From: Macrostomum hystrix
Lineage: Eukaryota; Platyhelminthes; Macrostomidae
Assembly: GCA_950097015.1 (NCBI GenBank)
Contig: CATNEN010000007.1
Location: 1,426,001-1,490,000 of the forward strand
DNA: 64,000 bases
Reading direction: 5' to 3'
In this document: positions 50,301 to 60,200 of the stretch, in pieces
Layout: each line of letters opens with the position of its first letter
Numbering within the stretch: position 1 is the stretch's first letter
Made by a program: the position numbers and the translations under genes
Notes under the pieces: generated by a model
What the model was told of the DNA's origin: nothing
The model's database searches: none
The model's input: only the letters and a program-made list of their open reading frames with translations

Positions 50301-53300
50301 AATCACTCATTCAGTCATAAATCACTCATCAGTCATAAATCCCTCATTCAGTCATAAATCACTCATTCAGTCATAAATCACTCATCAGTCATAAATCACT
50401 CATTCAGTCATAAATCACTCATTCAGTCATAAATCACTCATCAGTCATAAATCACTCATTCAGTCATAAATCACTCATTCAGTCATAAATCACTCATTCA
50501 GTCATAAATCACTCATTCAGTCATAAATCACTCATCAGTCATAAATCACTCATTCAGTCATAAATCACTCATTCAGTCATAAATCACTCATTCAGTCATA
50601 AATCACTCATTCAGTCATAAATCACTCATTCAGTCATAAATCACTCAGTCATCCAATCATTTGACTGAGTCATGTGTGCCCATCCGATTCCAGGCGTTCG
50701 CCAGCACCAACGACAGCCAGAAGGCCAGTGTGCTCTCGGGGCTGTCGGCCAGTTTGAGTCTGAACGACACAAAAGCTTTGAGCGATTTCTCGGCGATTCT
50801 GTCCGTACAGTTGCGCTCTAACAGAGACGCGGACAGTCGGACAGTTGAGCAGCTTCTCCGAGCAGTCAGCCAGGTGGCTAACAAGCCGCTGTGGCAGCAG
50901 GCGGATGATCGAATAGTTTCAGAGGCCGAAGATCTGGCTAAGACGGCTGCTTTGCTGGTTGACGCTGTGGACAATATCGGAATCGGACTGGCGCAGTCCG
51001 CAGTAAGCGACTTTCAGCTGACAGACGGTACAAATGGAATCGGTCAGTTCACTGTGCTTTCTGACGAACCCCAAAGTTCTCGAATGACCCCACAGTCTAG
51101 GAATGACCCCAAAGTCTAGGAATGACCCCAAAGTCTAGGAATGATCCCAAAGTCTAGGAATGACCCCAAAGTCTAGGAATGACCCCAAAGTCTAGGAATG
51201 ATCCCAAAGTCTAGGAATGACCCCAAAGTCTAGGAATGACCCCACAGTCTAGGAATGACCCCAAAGTCTAGGAATGATCCCAAAGTCTAGGAATGACCCC
51301 AAAGTCTAGGAATGACCCCAAAGTCTAGGAATGACCCCAAAGTCTAGGAATGACCCCAAAGTCTAGGAATGACCCCAAAGTCTAGGAATGACCCCCACAG
51401 TCTAAGAATGAACACATAGTCTAAGAATGGCCCCACAATCTACAAATGATCCCACATTCTTCAAATGACCCCACAATCTACAAATAACCCCACAATCTAT
51501 TAATGACCCCACAATCTACAAATAACCCCACAATCTACAAATAACCCCACAATCTATTAATGACCCCACAATCTACAAATGATCCCACAATCTACAAATG
51601 ATCCCACAATCTATAAATGACCCCACAATCTATAAATGATTCCACAATCTACAAATGATCCCACAATCTACAAATGATCCCACAATCTACAAATGATCCC
51701 ACAATCTACAAATGATCCTGCAATCTACAAATGACCCCACAATCTATAAATGACCCCACAATCTATAAATGACCCCACAATCTACAAATGAGCCCACAAT
51801 CTACAAATGACCCCACAATCTATAAATGATCCCACAATCTACAAATGACCCCACAATCTATAAATGATCCTGCAATCTACAAATGACCCCACAATCTATA
51901 AATGACCCCACAATCTACAAATGACCCCACAATCTATAAATGATCCCATGAATCTACAAATGAGCCCACAATCTACAAATGATCCCACAGTTGTAACTGC
52001 CTGACCCAGTAGAGTTTGCACTATTCTGGTTTTATTCCGCTCCCAGTTGTGTTCAGTCTAAAACTGAAAACTTTTAAACCGGAAATTTGAGTGCAATGTC
52101 TGTTTGGTATTCTCTCAGTGCTGCGAAATAGTCAGAAAATGGCTTGTTCTGAAAAACAGATTTCAACAGTTGCAACATCAGTTTTGTATTAGAAGCGCGC
52201 GTGTCCTGAATATCGTAACAGTTTGTGTATCGGCAGCCCAGTAAAAGAATTGCATTAAATGTTTTTTTTGCAACCTAAAACTGGCATTGCAAGGCCTGAA
52301 ATGTTTAGTCACAGTCTGGTTATCAGTATTTTCGCTGGAAACAACTGCCAAATGCGTATTGTGTCTCATTCATGACCCACCATAACAGGCCTCTCATTCA
52401 GCCGTCTGGCAGAGGACCGCCACTGGATTCTCTCTCGTCCGGACAATGAGACCCAGCTGAAGCTGTCGGCAGCAGCTCCGGGCAAATCGGTGGTCACGGC
52501 GTCGTTGGACCTGCCGAAGCTCATTGGCAGCTTGAGAACTGGCGACTCAGGGAGCCGCGTGGCCAGTCGCATTGTGCAGGCCAGTCTATTCGGCAACAAC
52601 TCGAGCGGGGAGACCAGCCGGAGACTCAGCGGAGCATCGGTGCTGCTGCTGCTGAAGCATCTCAACAATGAGCCACTGCGGGGAGTCCGTAGACGCTGCG
52701 GCTATCTGTCGGATTCTGGCAGCATCGTCGATGACGGTTGCCAGGTGGTGCCGGAGCTCAGCAGTGAGCAGCGGACTGCGTGCCTCTGCAGCCATCTGAG
52801 CAGCTTCGCCGTGATTGTCACGCCTGGGGAGTCGTGGGCCACGATTGAGTCTGCTCAGCTGCTGATGCAGCACAGCTATTCTCTGAGCATTCTCACCTAC
52901 GCGTGCCTCGGATTGTCCATCCTCTGCCTGCTCTTCACCTGCGTCACCTACGCGCTGGTGCGAGTTAAGTCGCAAGCGGCGGATCACTCCATAGCCACCC
53001 TGCACCGAGTGCACAGCTGCCTGTCCGCTTGCATGCTGGGGGCCCACGCTCTGTTTCTGGCTGGCTTCGAGCGGGGACAAGCGTTCAGCCAGATTGGCTG
53101 CCAGGTGGTGTCCGGGGCAACCGTCTACCTGTTTCTGGCTGTCTTCTGCTGGCTGCTGTGCGAGGGATTCATGTACACCAAGAGCCTCATCATTGTGCTT
53201 CCTGGCGTTGACTCAGCCTTTGCAAGGGTGCGCGACTGGGTGGTCGTTCGGAAAATGAATTAAGATGGATGGCGGAGTGGGGTGGGTGACTGAGTGAGGT

Positions 53301-54656
53301 GGGTGACGGAGTGAGGTGGGTGACGGAGTGAGGTGGGTGACTGAGTGAGGTGGGTGACGGAGTGAGGTGGGTGACTGAGTGAGGTGGGTGACGGAGTGAG
53401 GTGGATGACGGAGTGGGGTGGGTGACTGAGTGAGGTGGGTGACGGAGTAAGGTGGGTGACTGAGTGAGGTGGGTGACGGAGTAAGGGAAGGCAAGGAAAT
53501 AAGAGCAATTAAAAGGGATGAATCTATGAAGCGGAGTGAATCGTTTTCAAGAAGAAGTGTTTTAAAGGAACAATCTCGCGGTCGACACTTCATACTACTC
53601 AATGTTTCGCGACAGATACAATTTCGTCACTACTGCCTGCTAAGCGTCGTGGCGCCCGCCGTCGTGATCGCCTGCCTGGTGGCCATCCGGCCCAAGGAGC
53701 TAATCAGGTACCAGCCCACCTTGACTGCCAACACCGCCAGCCTGGAGGAACCGAAGACTTGCTGGCTGTCAGGCCAGTACGGCACAACTTGGGCCTTCCT
53801 AGGTCCCGTGATGCTGATCTGCTTCATCAACCTGATAGTCTTTGTTGCCATCCTTGTCAAACTGTCACGAAGGGATTATTCGACTCGCGGCGGCGAGGGG
53901 AGCGGAGGAAAAAACTGCACCGGCGGATCGTCGGCGCAGTACGGGCTGGCCGACATCCTGCGGCGACAGGTCCGTTGGGGTCACCTGTTCGACAGATTTT
54001 GAGTAACTCGCTAGACATTCTCAAACCCAACCGTTTCCGCACTCCAGGTGAAGCTGTCGGTAACCTTGGCCTCTCTTCTCGGTCTAACCTGGCTTCTGAG
54101 CATTCTGTTCCTATTCGCTGAGGGCTACTTGCTGCTGACTGCGCACTACCTGTTCGTCCTGCTCACCGGCCTGCAGGGCTGCTTCATCTTCTTCACCCAG
54201 ATCGCCTTCCACGACCGGATACGCGAGGCCTGGGAGAGGCGGCTGCTCCACTGCGGCGGCTGCCTGCCCTCCAAGCTGCGGCGCTACCTGGAGCGGCGTC
54301 GAACTGACCGGCTGAGCGGTGCAGCGGCAGCCAGGCAGCAGCAGCAGCAGCAGCAGAGACGCCTCGCCGGCAGTGGTTACAGCGGGGTCGCCGTTCAGGG
54401 CTCAAAGGTAGGCGACTGCGGCTGCTGTTGGAGCGCCCTCAGGCGCAGTTTTGCCGCTGGTTCGTCGGCCAACTCGCAGGCCGCGCTGTGCCCGGCGTCC
54501 GACAAGGATGAGCAGTTGAGGCTGCCCGACCCTGTCACTGGAGGCTTCGCTGCCACCGACTGCAACACACCTGTGGGCCTCTACCTGAGACAACTGCCCA
54601 CTGATAGTGTGGCTTCGACTGTTGAATCAGTGGCCACTGACATCACTAGGTTTTGA
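44352..54656 (+). CDS. Adhesion-type GPCR with GAIN/GPS and seven TM helices (9 exons, 1168 aa)
   Basis: Exons: 44352-44698, 44858-44988, 45091-45171, 45855-46532, 47689-47807, 50694-51042, 52389-53227, 53616-53969, 54048-54656 (3507 nt, all phases agree). A signal peptide is seen (LLCLLFFITFWLASVASQ). 30-160 is Cys-bearing (IESGQYFVPKC ... RVIIGHYRC), vaguely like a SUEL/rhamnose-binding lectin domain. 187-412 is Cys-rich and ends in 12 Gly. The GAIN-like part leads to the GPS, CLCSHLSSFAVIV, with cleavage expected between L705 and S706. Both conserved GPS tryptophans are absent. TM1 YSLSILTYACLGLSILCLLF; TM5 WAFLGPVMLICFINLIVFVA; TM6 LGLTWLLSILFLFA; TM7 YLFVLLTGLQGCFIFF. The tail has a Gln run. 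Acts at the plasma membrane in adhesion signalling; ligand unknown. Cytoplasmic end may be alternatively spliced. Confidence 0.85.
45186..45318. repeat. 15-bp array in GPCR intron 3
   Basis: ATTGGCTGATTGCTG repeated about 7 times with G/T variants, starting some 14 nt after the donor at 45172. At 45186-45204 GATTGG...CCAATC forms a 6-bp stem. The remainder of intron 3 (45319-45854) is unique. Confidence 0.85.
46577..47092. repeat. 42-bp hairpin array in GPCR intron 4
   Basis: About 12 units. Each has GAGAGTGTAC, a 12-nt loop, then GTACACTCTC, a 10-bp perfect stem, followed by AATGCACTAT. Two copies have GAGATTGTAC on the left arm; in the one near 46794 the right arm is GTACAATCTC, so the stem stays perfect; other copies are mismatched. 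The plus frame is open through it (ESVHCLIRTLS) because 42 is a multiple of three. Confidence 0.93.
47093..47688. other. Unique remainder of GPCR intron 4
   Basis: AT-rich, with a polypyrimidine tract and TCTTTCAG at its 3' end. No extra exon required by the reading frame. Confidence 0.45.
47915..50650. repeat. 18/19-bp array in GPCR intron 5, about 145 copies
   Basis: CACTCATTCAGTCATAAAT (19 bp) alternates irregularly with an 18-bp form lacking one T (CACTCATCAGTCATAAAT). Substitutions are very rare (TTCTG, AATTC, CCCTC). At 2.7 kb this is one of the two longest arrays in the window. Confidence 0.95.
51067..51400. repeat. 19-bp array in GPCR intron 6, first subfamily
   Basis: AAAGTCTAGGAATGACCCC, about 17 units, starting 24 nt after the donor of exon 6. 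Confidence 0.92.
51401..51990. repeat. 19-bp array in GPCR intron 6, second subfamily
   Basis: ACAATCTACAAATGACCCC with TATAA and GATCCC variants, about 30 units. Same period and alignable with the preceding array, so the two are one array that split into two sequence families. A short transition zone lies at 51390-51440. Confidence 0.9.
51991..52388. other. Unique 3' part of GPCR intron 6
   Basis: No exon signal needed; ends with acceptor CCATAACAG. Confidence 0.45.
53262..53490. repeat. 17-bp array in GPCR intron 7
   Basis: GTGAGGTGGGTGACGGA with ACTGA variants, about 13 units, starting about 34 nt after the donor of exon 7. G-rich on the sense strand. Confidence 0.9.
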
Positions 54657-54669
54657 AGGACAGCCAGGC

Positions 54670-55235
54670 TGCCACCACATGATCCTTTAGTAGGATTCTA
54701 CCCCATGATCCTCTAGTAGGATTCTACCCCATGATCCTCTAGTAGGATTCTACCCCATGGTCCATCAGTAGGACTCTACCCCATGATCCATCAGTAGGAT
54801 TCTACCCCATGATCCATCAGTAGGACTCTACCCCATGATCCATCAGTACGATTCTACTCCATGATCCATCAGTAGGATTCTACCCCATGATCCATCAGTA
54901 GGATTCTACCCCATGATCCATCAGTAGGATTCTACCCCATGATCCATCAGTAGGATTCTACCCAATGATCCTTTAGTAGGATTCTACCCAATGATCCTTT
55001 AGTAGGATTCTACCCAATGATCCTTTAGTAGGATTCTACCCAATGATCCTTTAGTAGGATTCTACCCAATGATCCTTTAGTAGGATTCTACCCAATGATC
55101 CTTTAGTAGGATTCTACCCAATGATCGTTCAGTAGGATTCTACCCATGATCCTTTAATAGGATTCTACCCCATGCTCCTTCAGTGGGATTCTACCCCCAT
55201 GCTCCTTCAGTGGGATTCTACGCCCCATGGTCCTT
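54670..55235. repeat. 26-bp array directly after the GPCR stop codon
   Basis: GATCCATCAGTAGGATTCTA + CCCCAT, about 21 units, with a CCTTTAG subfamily in the right half. It lies in the 3' UTR of the long form, or in the intron of the alternative form. Confidence 0.92.
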
Positions 55236-55442
55236 CAGTGTCAGGTTTCAAGAACTCACCTATCACTAAGTGGTTATAAATCACTCAGATTTTTTTACTC
55301 CAAACTACAGTATCGAGAGCATTTTTATCAATAATTCACCGATCACACTACTTTGCTCACAAGCGTGGCGTACTACTCACTCACCGAGTTCACACTAACC
55401 CCAACTCTCCCCATTTTTCTTTGAACTCATGGGCGCGTTCAG

Positions 55443-55634
55443 TCGGACTCTGTCTCCATGGCGGAGCAGCTCGGTCGTCGGTCGGAGGAGACGAACATCT
55501 CCTCGTCGGCTGCTGGGACACAGAGCAACTCAGTGGCTCCTTTGGTGTTTCAGGCCAAACCAGTGGCTGCTGGAAGTCTCACAGTGTCAGTCAGCCTGAG
55601 CGGAATTGAGTGCGCCTGCGAGTGTGACAACTGA
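55443..55634 (+). CDS. Candidate alternative last exon of the GPCR
   Basis: After acceptor-like GCGCGTTCAG an open frame of 63 codons reads SDSVSMAEQLGRRSEETNIS, then a Ser/Ala-rich stretch ending GIECACECDN-TGA. Exon 9 contains an internal donor AAG/GTAGGC at 54408 in phase 0, and this exon is also phase 0, giving an alternative 1149-residue receptor with a different cytoplasmic end. It might instead belong to an unseen gene. AATAAA at 56101-56106 could serve it. Confidence 0.4.
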   Translation, partial: SDSVSMAEQLGRRSEETNISSSAAGTQSNSVAPLVFQAKPVAAGSLTVSVSLSGIECACECDN

Positions 55635-56350
55635 ATTCAGCAGGAGTCCATCATCTATTCACTATGCACTACTATCAAGTAGTCCACTTTGCATGTGCTC
55701 CAGTAATTTTGATTGCCTTGATTGCACCTTCTTCAATCAGTAGCTAAAGCCTGTTCTCTCAGATAATTTGGCGGCTTGCGGAACAGTGCCGAGACTTTTA
55801 ATAAGTTATTGGTCTTGTCTAATAATACTACCGAAACGGATTCTCAAAGTTTTCTGGTCTCGCGTTGCTTGATTAATGCTTTTATTATTTCCTGAGATAA
55901 CAAAAAGAAGCTTGCCTTTTTGTAGCCTTCTGCTCTGGTCACAAAAATACTCATATTTTTCACTATTTGATACTACTACTGCTAGTAGTTTCAGCGAGCA
56001 CTCTATCCAGTCTATTCTTAACAGTGCACTTTCTGGCATCAGCCTGTTGTTCCAAGCCGCGCCTTTCTTGAATCCAAAGCAATTTTTCCAGTAAGTGTAA
56101 AATAAATGCATCCAAACTGCTTTGCTAGCTTACTAAGCAATATACGAACTCCGATCGAGTAGTTGCTTAAACTCGTAAGGAATGATCATAGAGAACATAT
56201 TATCACAATACTTAACGATATAATGTTTTTTTTCAATCTTTCGTTCTTGTATTTCACCCATTTTTTCAAGTGGTAGTCTCAAGACGCTACCAAAAATTTC
56301 CCAACCACCTCCTCAGACATGCCATTCGCTATGATAGAAATAGACCGAAT
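55635..56350. other. Region between the GPCR and the convergent CAP gene
   Basis: AT-rich, no further coding sequence supported. AATAAA on the plus strand at 56101-56106. Confidence 0.4.
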
Positions 56351-56965
56351 ACAACACTGCACACCTGCTATGCTAGACACCCATCTCACTCCAACACTGC
56401 ACACCTGCTCTGCTAGACACCCATCTCACTCCAACACTGCACACCTGCTCTGCTAGACACCCATCTCACTCCAACACTGCACACCTGCTCTGCTAGACAC
56501 CCACCTCACTCCAACACTGCACACCTGCTCTGCTAGACACCCACCTCACTCCAACATTGCACACCAGCTCTACTAGACACCCACCCCACTCCAACACTGG
56601 TCACATGCTCTGCTAGACACCTACCTCACTCCAACACTGGTCACATGCTCTGCTAGACACCCACCTCACTCCAACATTGCACACCAGCTCTACTAGACAC
56701 CCACCCCACTCCAACACTGGTCACATGCTCTGCTAGACACCCACCTCACTCCAACACTGCACACCTGCTCTGCTAGACACCCACCTCACTCCAACACTGG
56801 TCACATGCTCTGCTAGACACCCACCTCACTCCAACACCCCACACCTGCTCTACTAGACACCCACCCCACTCCAACACTGCACACTTGCTCCGCTAAACAC
56901 CCACCTCACTCCAACACTGGTCACTTGCTCTGCTAGACACCCACCTCGCTCCAACACTGCACACA
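56350..56965. repeat. 40-bp minisatellite, about 15 copies
   Basis: CCAACACTGCACACCTGCTC + TGCTAGACACCCACCTCACT. Several units have GGTCACATGC in place of GCACACCTGC, alternating in a higher-order pattern. Read on the minus strand it contains GGAGTGAGGTGGGTG, like intronic arrays elsewhere in the window. Confidence 0.92.
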
Positions 56966-57221
56966 TCCTCCGCTTGACATTCACTGTTGGACACTTTAAT
57001 TTGTTTTTTATTGAAAACCTGCTTTCACTTGAATTAGATCAAGTTATTCATAAAGGGAAACTTGAAACTATCAGTAGTCCAAAGAAACAGTGACAGCAAT
57101 AAGCATTGTTGAAGATTATAAAACTGGGATAAAAGAGACTTCAAAAAGGCGTTAAATTTGACACTCGAGTGTAAAATTCCCACAGCTTTTCGTGTGACGC
57201 AAGAAAACCTAGAAAATAGGT

Positions 57222-60200
57222 TTAGTAACGACATCCAAAAGTGATCGCCAGAAAAAAGCTGAACAAAGTAGCCACGGATTCACCAATTCTATTAGTGGTT
57301 TTAAAAAGGCTCCGCGCACTGCTGCTACCGTAGCCGAACATTGCGTCGGTAATGGCTTTGTAATCGCTGACAGAGGAAACTGTGACCCCGCCAAGGCTGC
57401 TGCTGATTGTGGCGTTGGACGAGGCGACGGAGGCAGTGAGTGCGGCAGCGGAGAGAGGGCTCGCGACTGCCGCGACCGCTGCCAAAGTTTTTGGTCAGAG
57501 ATGCAATATTTTATTAGAAAGATTTTCCTTCTGCTAACACCACCCCACTAAAAATTCGAGTAAATAGCTCACTGCACCCACCGCCTCACAGCATTAAACA
57601 CCCACTACACAAACCCATCACTGCGCCTGCCACCTCACTGCACCCGCCACCTCACTGCAACCGCGACCTCACTGCACCCACCACCTCACTGCAACCGCGA
57701 CCTCACTGCACCCACCACCTCACTGCACCCACCACCTCACTGCACCGACCACCTCACTGCACCCACTACCTCACTGCACCCACCACCTCACTGCACCCAC
57801 CACCTCACTGCACCCACCACCTCACTGCACCCACCACCTCACTGCACCCACCACCTCACTGCACCCACCACCTCACTGCACCCACCACCTCACTGCACCC
57901 ACCACCTCACTGCACCCACCACCTCACTGCACCCACCACCTCACTGCACCCACCACCTCACTGCACCCACCACCTCACTGCCGGAATTCTCGTGTTTACC
58001 AGCCCGTCTTTTTCGGCCGCTTCCGCTAGCTGCAGCGGAGCACAGACTGTTTCCAACGGGAGCCAGGACATAGACGGCCACCTCGAGATCGCCAGACTGA
58101 GCAGTGCTAACTGAGAAGTCCACATAGCTGACGTCAGTAGAGGACACCAGGCTGGTGGCGGCCAGGTTTCCGGCGCCTCCAGCCGAGATAGAGGGGCAGC
58201 ACTGAGCTGGCTGCAGCCGGCAGTATTCGTTGATGACCGCAGCTAAAGCTGAGCTCAGTGCCGGCCAGACATCTCGTTTGAACTGCAATCGGTGTGGAAG
58301 ATTTCCTAGAATGTGTACTGCGAATTCAATGCCGCTAAGTACTATTCCCATACGAGACAAATTATTTTACAGCAAACTGTGAATCGACCAGTTCTGTGAT
58401 TTGGCGATATCTGAGAATTAGCGATACCTGAGAATTGGCGATACCTGAGAATCAGCCATACCTAAGTATCAGCGATACCTGAGAATTGGCGATACCTGAG
58501 AATCAGCGATACCTGAGAATCAGCGATACCTGAGAATTGGCGATACCTGAGAATTGGCGATACCTGAGAATCAGCGATACCTGAGAATTAGCGATACCTA
58601 AGAATCAGCGATACCTGAGAATTGGCGAAATCTGAGAATTAGCGATACCTGAGAATTGGCGATACCTGAGAATTAGCGATACCTGAGAATTAGCGATACC
58701 TGAGAATTAGCGATACCTGAGAATTAGCGACACCTGGGGTGTCTGGGGGGAAACTTACCCCGCCGTATCCCAGAGGAATTCTGGCGCAGCTGCCGCCGGT
58801 GCAGAACAAGCTACCGCGCAGCCGCAGCAGCACCCCATTGGAATAGGCGGAGGTGGCCAACTGGCAGCGGGGCCCGGTGAAATTCGACGGACATCGGCAG
58901 CCGCCGCAGGTGCTGGAGTTGGCAGTTTCGGCGCCTCCGTTCAGACAGGGCGAGCCGGTGGCAGCGCAGGCTCCGCAGCTGGCTGGCGGCTGGGCCGACT
59001 GCGACTGCTTCGCTGCGGTGGCGGGGCCGCGTTTTTGTCGGGAGTTTTATGCGCTGCGTGCACTACTGGCGAGTAGCGAAATCAGGCTGCCTGCCCCTGT
59101 TCTATTCCTTCTGCAATACCTTTGCCTTTCCAACGGATCTCGAAACCCCATCCCATCTCCCTTCTCCCTTCTCCCCAATACCATCCCCTTCTCCCTTTTC
59201 CCCTCTCCCATCTCCCATCTCCCATCTCCCTCCCTCTCCCTATCTCATCTCTCTTCCCCATATCCCTTCTCCCTTCTCATTCTCCCATCTCCCTTCCCCC
59301 TATCCCATGTCCCTTTTCCCGTATCCCACTCCTTTGTCCTCTCTCCAATCTCCCTTCTCTCCTATCCCGTCTCCCTTCTACCCTATCCGTCCCTTCCCCC
59401 TATCCCATCTCCCATCTCCCATCTCCCTTCTACCCTATTCCATCGCCCTATTTAAAAATCCCATCCCTACTACACCCCATCTATCTCTATTCCCAATCAT
59501 TCCACTCTCACTGGCTCCCTCAGTCTCCAAAGCGGTACTGTGCTCACCTGAGCAGTCGCTGCCACCGAAGCCAGTGGGGCAGCTGCACTTGCACACGGGC
59601 GGTGTGGCAGTTCGATTGTCCAAGGCTGAGCCGCAGTTCTTGCAGGCAACGGAGCAGGCTGTTGAGGGCAGTCAAGAAGGCACAATATTAAAGCACGAAA
59701 AACCTAAACGTACATATCAGCCAGGTGCATGCTCGCTGCTGATTCCCACGACTCACTGGCGGTCCCCTGCTGCGCAATCAGCTGAGCGTCGCCGGCGAGG
59801 CTGCCATTCACGCACAGGCCGTTCAGACAGTAGCCAGCTGACTCTGGACAGCCTGAGCAGGGAGTTCCCGATGTGTACACGTTGCTGGGGTACCTGGCAA
59901 CGTATTTTATCCGAGGTATCTTAAAATAATCAGATGACGAGGCATTTAACTACAAAAACTTTATACATAGTTACTCCTGCAGTTTACCTCTTCTCTCAAT
60001 AAATAAATATACTAATTTTCACGTTTTGTTTGTCTGTGTGTGTGTCTGTGTCATTTCGACATCTCCTCCTAGAATACTGGCAACTCAGCGTTGCAACTTA
60101 TATGGGAAAATGTGCAATTTTCCAAAGTCGGCTATAGGCTGTTTTAATTCTGAAACTTCAAATTCTAAGATCCTCAAAAAGCTGAAGAAAGTGTAAGTAG

